The translations under genes were made by a program, and so were the position numbers. The notes under the pieces were generated by a model. The model searched no databases, had not been told where the DNA came from, and saw only the letters and a program-made list of their open reading frames with translations. 15,038 bases of DNA, from the NCBI GenBank assembly GCA_023459675.1, contig JAEWTC010000176.1:1-15038 (forward strand), read 5' to 3'. This document shows, in pieces, positions 7,440-15,038 of this stretch (its first letter is position 1; every line of letters begins with the position of its first letter). Source of the DNA: Bacillota bacterium (GTDB taxonomy: Bacteria; Bacillota; Clostridia; Christensenellales; Aristaeellaceae).

Positions 7440-7447
7440 CATTGGAT

Positions 7448-7453
7448 AAGGAG
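7448..7453 (+). promoter_or_regulatory. Ribosome binding site that sets a GTG start for uvrB
   Basis: AAGGAG lies 6 bases before GTG at 7460. The resulting N-terminus, MNQFVLKAPYQANGDQPAAI, lines up with the usual UvrB start, whose GDQPxAI block falls within the first twenty residues. Confidence 0.9.
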
Positions 7454-7459
7454 ATCGCC

Positions 7460-9469
<2,010 letters not shown>

Positions 9470-9482
9470 GACAGTTTCAAGG

Positions 9483-9508
9483 AAGCCGTCCGTTCGGGCG
9501 GCTTTTTT
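9483..9508 (+). terminator. Rho-independent terminator after uvrB
   Basis: AAGCCGTCC (9483-9491) pairs with GGGCGGCTT (9496-9504) with one G-T pair and a GTTC loop, followed by a T run to 9508. It starts 14 bases past the uvrB stop codon. Confidence 0.9.
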
Positions 9509-9575
9509 GCGGGCTGGGAAGCGGCGGAATTTTACTAGTTTTTTACAGTCAATCTACACCAAAAGACATACATCG

Positions 9576-9584
9576 TGATATAAT
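9576..9584 (+). promoter_or_regulatory. Extended -10 promoter for the LRR protein gene
   Basis: TGATATAAT carries a perfect -10 hexamer (9579-9584) and the TGn extension, in an AT-rich stretch. No good -35 hexamer is found 16-18 bases upstream, as is usual for extended -10 promoters. Initiation near 9591 gives a leader of about 95 bases, in which I see only a twice-repeated CATTCGC and no convincing riboswitch or hairpin. Confidence 0.65.
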
Positions 9585-9670
9585 TCAATAAACAATCGTT
9601 CGTTCATGCCTGCGCCGCATTCGCTGCCACATTCGCACACGGCTGTTTCCCACGCATCGACAAATAGGGT

Positions 9671-9676
9671 AAGGAG
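9671..9676 (+). promoter_or_regulatory. Ribosome binding site that sets the start of the LRR gene
   Basis: AAGGAG lies 9 bases before the ATG at 9686. The in-frame TTG at 9680 is only 3 bases away from it and is rejected as a start. Confidence 0.85.
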
Positions 9677-9685
9677 TGATTGGAA

Positions 9686-10813
9686 ATGAAAAATGTGCTC
9701 TCTCGCGTCCTGCGTGCCGCTATGGCATGCGCGTTCGCCGTTCTTGTGCTTGCCCCGGGCGCTGCGGCCGCCGTTGCGGCTGCCGGGGATTACAACTATC
9801 GCGTCGACGGTAACGGAAACGCCATCCTGTCCTTCTACACGGGTCAGGATGCGGTGATCAGCATCCCGGCAACGCTGGACGGGCATAACGTGGTGGAAAT
9901 CGGGGACGAAGCGTTTTATGAGTGTACCACCCTGCAATCCGTAACCATTCCGGCCGGGGTGCAGACGATCGGGTTCGGGGCGTTTGAAAACTGCGACGCC
10001 CTCACGGCCGTCACGCTGCCGGAGGGATTGATCACCATTGGGGAAAACGCGTTTCGGATGTGCACCTCCCTTGCGTCCATCAACCTGCCGGACAGCATCC
10101 AGACGATCGGTCCCAGCGCTTTCAGCATCTGCGGCGCGCTTACGCTGCGCAAATTGCCCTCCAGCCTGCAATCGATCGGGAAGTTCGCGTTCTACGCCTG
10201 TTCTTCCCTGACGTCCGTTACCCTGCCGGATTCCTTGCAGACCATCGACTCCTTTGCGTTTGACCTCTGCACCTCGCTGACAGAGATCAACGTATCGGCA
10301 GATCACCCGGTTTTCTACGTAATGGACGGCGTACTGTTCAACAAGGCGGATCATACCCTGCTTTATTACCCCAACGGGAAGCCGGATACGACGTACAGCG
10401 TTCCGGAGGGGACGCTTGCCATCGGCAACACGGCGTTTGCCGATTGCACGAATCTGCGGGCGGTTACCTTGCCGGAGGGGCTCGTCACCATTCAGGCGCA
10501 GGCCTTCGGTTACAATCCCACGCTTGAATCCATCGTCATCCCCGACAGCTTACGCGTGATCGACGGTTACGCGTTTACCGATTGCGAATCGCTGCAATCC
10601 ATTACGCTGCCCGAGGGGATGGAATCCATCGGCACCCGAACCTTTGCGAACTGCCGGGCGCTTATGAGCGCCGTGCTGCCCGCAAGCGTTCAGAGCATCG
10701 AGGCCGACGCTTTCGACGGCTGCAGGAACCTGACGCTCACCGTGCCCAAGGGTTCCTTCGCGGAGACGTTTGCCGTGACGCAGGGTATCCCCTATCAGCT
10801 TTCGGGTACCTGA
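9686..10813 (+). CDS. Secreted BspA-type leucine-rich-repeat (LRR_5) protein
   Basis: The 375-residue product has a signal peptide (basic start, hydrophobic core at about 12-26, Ala-rich region ending near residue 33). A beta-rich cap follows (YNYRVDGNGNAILSFYTG). From about residue 69 to 352 there are eleven repeats of about 23 residues with the pattern IxxIGxxAFxxCxxLxxVxLPxx, typical of the BspA/LRR_5 family. Repeats 1-6 and 7-11 are split by a segment of about 38 residues (about 203-240), with NKADHTLLYYPNGK, a break often seen in this family. Ten of the eleven repeats carry the inner cysteine; repeat 8 has Asn (GYN). It lacks a sorting signal, dockerin or C-terminal anchor, so it is probably released or loosely held. 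LRR_5 proteins are linked to binding host or bacterial surface ligands, but the ligand here cannot be told. It is monocistronic. Confidence 0.93.
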   Translation: MKNVLSRVLRAAMACAFAVLVLAPGAAAAVAAAGDYNYRVDGNGNAILSFYTGQDAVISIPATLDGHNVVEIGDEAFYECTTLQSVTIPAGVQTIGFGAFENCDALTAVTLPEGLITIGENAFRMCTSLASINLPDSIQTIGPSAFSICGALTLRKLPSSLQSIGKFAFYACSSLTSVTLPDSLQTIDSFAFDLCTSLTEINVSADHPVFYVMDGVLFNKADHTLLYYPNGKPDTTYSVPEGTLAIGNTAFADCTNLRAVTLPEGLVTIQAQAFGYNPTLESIVIPDSLRVIDGYAFTDCESLQSITLPEGMESIGTRTFANCRALMSAVLPASVQSIEADAFDGCRNLTLTVPKGSFAETFAVTQGIPYQLSGT

Positions 10814-10858
10814 GATCCATATACACGCCGCGCGCGGGCAGCCGCTGGAAAGTAAAAC

Positions 10859-10892
10859 AAACCCGGCCTTCGGGTATCCGAAGGCCGGGTTT
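10859..10892. terminator. Terminator between convergent genes, probably bidirectional
   Basis: A perfect 15-bp stem, AAACCCGGCCTTCGG (10859-10873) and CCGAAGGCCGGGTTT (10878-10892), has a GTAT loop. On the minus strand it runs into TTTGTTTTACTTT, a good tract for ending the citrate synthase-GNAT unit. On the plus strand the tail TTTCCTATG is poorer, but this is the only candidate for the LRR gene. Confidence 0.88.
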
Positions 10893-10985
10893 CCTATGTT
10901 GTTTGTCCGATCGTCCTCGTCGCGCGGGCGCCCGCAGCCGGACTGCGCGCAATGCCCCGTGCAAAGGTGTTCCGTAAGCGTGGGC

Positions 10986-11513
10986 TTACAGTTTACATTC
11001 CAGCTGGCGGTCGAAGGGCTCCAGGCGTACGTGTTCCGGGTCCGGTTCCTGCGCGTCCACGCAGCCCATCGCCCGGTAAAAAGCCTGGCTTTCCACGGCG
11101 GAATGCGCGGAGATGTAAAGCTTTGCCGCGCCGTGCTCCCCGGCCCATCGCTTCGCCCGTTCGAATAAGGCGCGCCCGATTCCCCGCCCGCGCGCGGTTG
11201 CGGTTACGTGGAGATACGGCACATCCATATACTGCAATTCTTTCCCGAACAAGGGCGCATCCACGGCCGCAAAGCCTAGAAGCCGGCCGCCTTCGAACGC
11301 GCCGAGCACCAGGCCGCCGCCGCGCAGCGTTTCCCGCAGCGAAAGCACCAGGCTTTGATAATCGGCGGCGCTCCAATCGTCGGTAAACGGGTCTTCCTCG
11401 ATCCCCCACGCGCCGTTTCGCATCCGCCAGCACAGCGTAACCTGCTGGCGCCGTTCGAAATGCGCAAACAGCGACAGGCTGACGTCGTTTATCTGCAGGC
11501 TTTCGTATTCCAT
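10986..11513 (-). CDS. GNAT-family N-acetyltransferase
   Basis: The 175-residue protein has the fold signatures of acetyl-CoA-dependent N-acetyltransferases. A central strand LGFAAVD (79-85) leads to LHVTATARGRGIGRALFERAK (101-121), which holds the pyrophosphate-binding motif A (RGRGIG). Then come KLYISAHSAVESQAFYRAMGC (131-151) and a C-terminal EPFDRQLECKL. The tail and the SAHSxxESQAFY block resemble a set of clostridial and bacilli GNAT proteins of unknown substrate; that comparison is from memory. It starts 13 bases after the citrate synthase stop, and ACGGAG just past that stop serves as its ribosome binding site 8 bases before the ATG. The two genes therefore share a transcript, ending at 10859-10892. 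The substrate cannot be inferred from the neighbour. Confidence 0.9.
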   Translation of the reverse strand: MEYESLQINDVSLSLFAHFERRQQVTLCWRMRNGAWGIEEDPFTDDWSAADYQSLVLSLRETLRGGGLVLGAFEGGRLLGFAAVDAPLFGKELQYMDVPYLHVTATARGRGIGRALFERAKRWAGEHGAAKLYISAHSAVESQAFYRAMGCVDAQEPDPEHVRLEPFDRQLECKL

Positions 11514-11526
11514 CCGAAACGCTCCG

Positions 11527-12897
11527 TTACTCCCGCTCGTGAAGCGGCGCGTAGCCGCGCTGCGGGAACACCGCCAAATAGGCGGGGCGGATGATTTTAT
11601 CCATGTTGATCAGCTCTTCCATACGGTGCGCGCTCCAGCCCACGATGCGCGCGATGGCGAAGATCGGTGTAAACAGCTCCACAGGAATGCCGAGCATGGA
11701 GTAGACCAAACCGCTGAAGAAATCCACGTTCGCGCTGACGCCCTTGAAAATGCGCCGCTCGGACGCGATCACCCTGGGCGCCAGGCGCTCCACCATGGAG
11801 TAGAGCGCGTACTCCTCCAGGTGGTGCTTTTCGTTGCACAGCTGCTCCACGAACGATTTGAAGATCACGGCGCGCGGATCGCTGACGGAATAGACCGCGT
11901 GGCCCATGCCGTAGATGAGGCCCTTACGGTCGAACGCCTCGCGGTTTAAAAGCTTCATCAGGTAGGCTTCCACGGCCTGTTCGTCGGTCGTGTCCCGAAC
12001 GCTTTTTTTCAGGTCTTCCATCATCTGGACGACCTTGATGTTCGCGCCGCCGTGCTTGGGCCCTTTCAGGCTGGCAAGCGCCGCCGCCACGGTGGAATAC
12101 GTGTCCGTACCCGACGAGGTGACCACGTGCGTGGTGAAGGTGGAGTTATTGCCGCCGCCGTGCTCCATATGCAAAATGAGCGCCAGATCCAGCACGCGGG
12201 CTTCCAGCTGGGTATAGCGCTGATCGGGCCGGAGCATATGCAGCAGGTTTTCCGCGGCGGAAAGGGCGGGATCGGGCCGGTGAATGTAAAAGCTCTGGTC
12301 CCGCTCGTAATGGTTGTAGCTGTGATAGCCGTAAACCGCGAGCATCGGAAATACGGCGATGAGACGCAGGCACTGCCGCAGGGTGTTGCTCACGGAGAGA
12401 TCGGCCGCGTCGGGATCGTAGCTCGCCAGCGTAAGCACGCTGCGGCTTAACGTGTTCATCATGTCCGCGCTGGGGGCTTTCATCACCACGTCGCGCACGA
12501 AATTGGTCGGCAGGGAGCGGTTGAGCGCCATCAGCTCCGTGAATTCCTGCAATTGCGCGGGGTTGGGTAAATCGCCGAACAGCAGAAGATACGCGATCTC
12601 CTCAAAACCGAAACGGGACTGCGCGATAATCCCGCCAACCAGGTCGCGGATATCATAGCCACGATACCAGAGGCGCCCGTCTCTGGGCACCACCTCGCCG
12701 TCCACAATCTCCCCGGCCTGGATTTCGGAAATATTCGTCAGTCCCGCCAGAACGCCCTTCCCATTTTGATCGCGCAGACCCCGCATCACGCCGTGTTTTG
12801 CGTACAGTTCCCGGTCGATCACCGCTCCGCGCATCACGGTTTTTTCGTTGTCGCCCGCGTACCGGTCCAGCCGTTCCCATGGAGTTCCATTTGCCAT
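11527..12897 (-). CDS. gltA: Citrate synthase (Si type)
   Basis: This enzyme condenses acetyl-CoA with oxaloacetate to give citrate, the entry to 2-oxoglutarate and glutamate synthesis. The 456-residue protein contains the family blocks in order: LWYRGYDIRDL (76-86), ILHMEHGGGNNSTFTTH (241-257) and the catalytic His282 in GPKHGGAN. Next are His333 in YGMGHAVY, Arg342 in SDPRA, catalytic Asp392 in SANVDFFSG, and Arg417. The order His282/His333/Asp392 matches the E. coli triad His264/His305/Asp362. The HGGGNNSTF block and GHAVY (instead of GHRVY) are, from memory, usual in the clostridial subgroup. 2-Methylcitrate synthase activity cannot be excluded by sequence alone. An AGAGGA site precedes the ATG, and the promoter lies in the tail of the upstream copper ATPase gene. 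It is co-transcribed with the GNAT gene. Confidence 0.95.
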   Translation of the reverse strand: MANGTPWERLDRYAGDNEKTVMRGAVIDRELYAKHGVMRGLRDQNGKGVLAGLTNISEIQAGEIVDGEVVPRDGRLWYRGYDIRDLVGGIIAQSRFGFEEIAYLLLFGDLPNPAQLQEFTELMALNRSLPTNFVRDVVMKAPSADMMNTLSRSVLTLASYDPDAADLSVSNTLRQCLRLIAVFPMLAVYGYHSYNHYERDQSFYIHRPDPALSAAENLLHMLRPDQRYTQLEARVLDLALILHMEHGGGNNSTFTTHVVTSSGTDTYSTVAAALASLKGPKHGGANIKVVQMMEDLKKSVRDTTDEQAVEAYLMKLLNREAFDRKGLIYGMGHAVYSVSDPRAVIFKSFVEQLCNEKHHLEEYALYSMVERLAPRVIASERRIFKGVSANVDFFSGLVYSMLGIPVELFTPIFAIARIVGWSAHRMEELINMDKIIRPAYLAVFPQRGYAPLHERE

Positions 12898-12931
12898 GAA
12901 CTCACTTCCTCTCTATTCCTCTACACTCCTC

Positions 12932-12961
12932 AGTATAGGGGAAATAGAGCAAGTGCGTCAA
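12932..12961 (-). promoter_or_regulatory. Sigma-A-type promoter of citrate synthase, overlapping the copA stop codon
   Basis: On the minus strand TTGACG (12961-12956), an 18-base spacer and TATACT (12937-12932) form a strong promoter. Its -35 box contains the TGA stop of the copper ATPase gene (12960-12958). Initiation near 12926 gives a leader of about 30 bases. No terminator separates the two genes, so copper-gene transcripts may also read into citrate synthase. Confidence 0.8.
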
Positions 12962-13170
12962 GAAACGGCCTTCACGCTATACCCGGCGTCCTCCACGGCC
13001 TGCGTAAGCATGGCCGCGGTTACGGCGGGTTCGGCAGTGACTTCCGCGGTTTTCTGCGTCAGGTTGACCTCCGCCTCCACAACGCCGTTTACGGCCTGCA
13101 GGGCCTTTTCCACGGCGGCCTTGCAGTGGCCGCAGCTCATGCCCTCAATTTGCATTGTCATTCGATTCAT
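12958..13170 (-). CDS. Possible internally initiated CopZ-like copper chaperone within copA
   Basis: An ATG at 13170 in the ATPase reading frame would give a 70-residue protein, MNRMTMQIEGMSCGHC onward, the size of free CopZ chaperones. It carries the Cu(I)-binding GMSCGHC loop at residues 10-16 and the normal HMA beta-alpha-beta-beta-alpha-beta layout, ending in DAGYSV. It has its own Shine-Dalgarno sequence. Free expression is inferred; the same codons certainly also encode the C-terminal domain of the ATPase. Confidence 0.5.
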   Translation of the reverse strand: MNRMTMQIEGMSCGHCKAAVEKALQAVNGVVEAEVNLTQKTAEVTAEPAVTAAMLTQAVEDAGYSVKAVS

Positions 13171-15038
13171 CTTGATTTCTCCTTCATTTCCGGCGTCATC
13201 GCCGGTGGTTTGGTTGATTGGTGCGGCCGGTGCGGTATCCGGCCTGAAGCGTTTCAGCCGCAGGGCGTTGGTTACGACGCTGACCGACGACAGGCTCATG
13301 GCCGCGGCCGCGAGCATGGGGCTTAACGTGACGCCAAACAGCGGATACAAAACCCCGGCCGCCACGGGAATGCCAACGACGTTGTAGAAAAACGCCCAGA
13401 ACAGGTTCTGCTTGATGTTGCGGATCACCGCGCGGCTTAAGCGGATGGCCCGGGGGACGCTTGCCAACCCCTGCCCGGAAAGGATCACGTCCGCGGTTTC
13501 GATGGCGATATCCGTGCCCGTGCCCATGGCAAGCCCCACGTCCGCCTGTTTGAGGGCGGGCGCGTCGTTGATGCCGTCGCCCACCATGGCAACCGCCCCG
13601 CCGCCGGCCTGCAGCCTTTGCACCTGCCCCGCCTTATCCGCGGGGAGTACCTCGGCCATGATATCGGCAATACCGGCTTGTTTGGCGATGGCCGCCGCCG
13701 CTTCCTTCTGGTCTCCGGTGAGGAGGTAGGGTTTCACGTGCATGGCATTGAGCATGGCGACCGTCGCCGCCGCGTCCGGCTTGATGGTATCGGCAACGCC
13801 GATCAAGCCGAGCACGTGCCCGCCCCTGGCAAAACAGAGCACCGATACGCCCGCCGCGCCGATTTCCCCAAGCGCTTCCGCGTGCCCGGCAAGGGACAGC
13901 CCGTTTTCCGCAAGCCACGCCGGTTTACCGGCCAAGGCGGTTTCGCCGCCGATGACGGCGGACAGCCCGAAGCCCGCCACGGCCTTGAACTGCTGCACCT
14001 CGCCCGCGGTAATACCATGTTGTTTTCCATAGGCAACAACCGCCTTTGCCAGCGGATGCTCGCTTCCCGCTTCCAGCGACACCGCCGTTTCCAGAAGCGT
14101 TTGCTCGCTCACGCCCGGCGCGGGGATCACGCGGTGAACGGTCATTCTCCCTTCGGTGAGCGTGCCGGTTTTATCAAACACCACGGTTTGCACGCGATGC
14201 AGCGTTTCCAGCGCCTCGCCATTGCGGAACAAAACGCCGTGCAGCGCGCCTACGCCCGTGCCCACCATGATGGCGACCGGGGTTGCCAGCCCCAGCGCGC
14301 AGGGGCAGGAGATGACCAGCACCGTGATCGCGCGGCTCAGCGCGAAGGAGAACCCTTCGCCAAGAAGCAGCCAGATGAGGAACGTGAGCGCGGCGACGCC
14401 CATGACGATGGGCACGAACACGCCGCTGATCTTGTCGGCAAGCTTTGCGATGGGTGCCTTGCTCGCCCCCGCCTCGGACACGAGGCGAATGATTTTTTGC
14501 AGGGTGGTGTCTTCCCCCACGTGGGTCGCTTCCATGCGGAAGGTATACACGGAGTTGAAACTGCCCGCCACCAGCGGATCGCCCTTGCGCTTATCCGCGG
14601 GCAGGCTCTCGCCCGTGATGTGGGATTGATCGACGGCGATCTCCCCGTCCAGCAGCACGCCGTCCACCGGAATGCGCTCGCCCGGGCGGATCCACAGCAC
14701 GTCGCCGCGGCGTACCTCGCCGATGGGGACTACGGTTTCCAAACCGTCCCGAAGCACGGTTACGGTATCGGGCGCAAGTGCCATGAGTTTGCGGATCGCA
14801 TCGGTGGTGCGGCCCTTGGCGCGGGCTTCCAGAAAGCGGCCCAGGGTGACGAGGGTTAAAATCATCACGGCGGATTCAAAATACAGGTCGTGCGCCAGCT
14901 CGTGTACCCGCATGCCCTGCGCGGCGGACATCCGCAGCAAAACAACGACGCCGTACGCAAACGCCGCGCCGCTGCCCACGGCGATGAGGCTGTCCATATT
15001 GGGTGCGCGCCGGAGCAGCAGTTTGAAACCCGTGCTGA
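12958..15038 (-). CDS. copA: Copper-exporting P1B-type ATPase with C-terminal HMA domain (5' end beyond window)
   Basis: This is a membrane pump that uses ATP to export Cu(I). The frame is open through the right edge, with residues RRAPN just before MDSLIAVGSG, so the start and any N-terminal metal domain are missing; 692 residues are visible. Seen in order are the actuator loop with TGES (near 14610), the membrane CPC metal site in ISCPCALGLATP (CPC at 14299-14307), the DKTGT phosphorylation motif (Asp codon 14173-14175) and the nucleotide-domain SEHPLAKA. GDGINDAP, FFYNVVGIP and MSLSSVSVV follow. The CPC, YN and MxxSS residues are the signature of the Cu(I) class. After the usual ATPase end (ALRLKRF) comes a linker of about 25 residues and then a complete heavy-metal-associated domain with GMSCGHC (13123-13143). 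A C-terminal HMA is less usual than N-terminal ones. Confidence 0.96.
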   Translation of the reverse strand, partial: STGFKLLLRRAPNMDSLIAVGSGAAFAYGVVVLLRMSAAQGMRVHELAHDLYFESAVMILTLVTLGRFLEARAKGRTTDAIRKLMALAPDTVTVLRDGLETVVPIGEVRRGDVLWIRPGERIPVDGVLLDGEIAVDQSHITGESLPADKRKGDPLVAGSFNSVYTFRMEATHVGEDTTLQKIIRLVSEAGASKAPIAKLADKISGVFVPIVMGVAALTFLIWLLLGEGFSFALSRAITVLVISCPCALGLATPVAIMVGTGVGALHGVLFRNGEALETLHRVQTVVFDKTGTLTEGRMTVHRVIPAPGVSEQTLLETAVSLEAGSEHPLAKAVVAYGKQHGITAGEVQQFKAVAGFGLSAVIGGETALAGKPAWLAENGLSLAGHAEALGEIGAAGVSVLCFARGGHVLGLIGVADTIKPDAAATVAMLNAMHVKPYLLTGDQKEAAAAIAKQAGIADIMAEVLPADKAGQVQRLQAGGGAVAMVGDGINDAPALKQADVGLAMGTGTDIAIETADVILSGQGLASVPRAIRLSRAVIRNIKQNLFWAFFYNVVGIPVAAGVLYPLFGVTLSPMLAAAAMSLSSVSVVTNALRLKRFRPDTAPAAPINQTTGDDAGNEGEIKMNRMTMQIEGMSCGHCKAAVEKALQAVNGVVEAEVNLTQKTAEVTAEPAVTAAMLTQAVEDAGYSVKAVS
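13179..13184 (-). promoter_or_regulatory. Internal Shine-Dalgarno sequence before the CopZ-like domain
   Basis: On the minus strand AAGGAG (13184-13179, extended by a G to GAAGGAG) lies 8 bases before the in-frame ATG at 13170. Its strength and spacing equal those of the real gene starts in this window, although it lies inside the copA reading frame. Confidence 0.6.

Noticed and set aside
7418..7459. A longer UvrB N-terminus starting at the ATG at 7418
   Set aside because: That ATG lies at the end of the -10 box and lacks a ribosome binding site; the GTG at 7460 has AAGGAG 6 bases upstream.
9585..9670. A riboswitch or structured leader upstream of the LRR gene
   Set aside because: Only a short GCCG/CGGC pairing and a repeated CATTCGC are visible, not enough for a conserved fold.
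9893..10742. Periodic repeats of about 69 bases that could suggest a CRISPR or DNA satellite
   Set aside because: The period equals 23 codons, the repeats are degenerate, and they translate as LRR_5 repeats in one open frame.
13618..14859. A 413-residue plus-strand frame opposite the copper ATPase
   Set aside because: It is an antisense shadow of an unmistakable P-type ATPase.

Overview
The window looks like chromosomal core sequence from a fairly GC-rich member of the Bacillota, most likely class Clostridia. The genes have strong GGAGG/AAGGAG ribosome binding sites, sigma-A-type promoters with 17-18 base spacers, and short hairpin terminators. The citrate synthase and the GNAT enzyme resemble clostridial forms, and there are secreted SH3b/FnIII and BspA-type leucine-rich-repeat proteins of the kind common in gut-associated Clostridia. 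The taxonomic call is an inference from these features, not a measured match. I see no phage, transposon, CRISPR array, tRNA or rRNA.

Layout: a leftward block fills 32-4600, a rightward block 4795-10813 and a second leftward block 10986-15038. The leftward block has, in transcription order, a membrane Wzz-like/BY-kinase-like protein whose ATP site is degenerate (3296-4600). It then has a three-gene unit with its own promoter: an exported peptidoglycan-binding/stalk-domain protein (2209-3213), branched-chain aminotransferase ilvE (1117-2187) and an unrecognised 348-residue protein (32-1078). Position 4600-4795 is a divergent control region with two facing promoters and an inverted repeat around one -35 box. 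The rightward block is three monocistronic genes: a large secreted SH3b x3 / Ig-like x3 / FnIII x3 protein, uvrB (with a possible SOS operator) and a secreted LRR_5 protein. A terminator at 10859-10892 separates the convergent blocks. The last block, read leftward from the right edge, is a copper-exporting P1B ATPase cut by the window end, then citrate synthase and a GNAT acetyltransferase as a two-gene unit.

Functional themes are cell-surface interaction (three exported proteins plus the Wzz-like membrane protein), amino-acid and central carbon metabolism (ilvE, citrate synthase), DNA repair (uvrB) and copper homeostasis. The most interesting item is the copper ATPase. Its C-terminus is a complete CopZ-like metallochaperone domain fused in frame, and that domain has its own well-placed Shine-Dalgarno sequence and ATG inside the ATPase reading frame. 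One gene may therefore make both a pump with a tethered chaperone and a free 70-residue chaperone. The second is the BY-kinase-like protein, which keeps the family fold signatures but lacks the GK[ST] phosphate-binding residues. No clearly new multi-gene system is visible.
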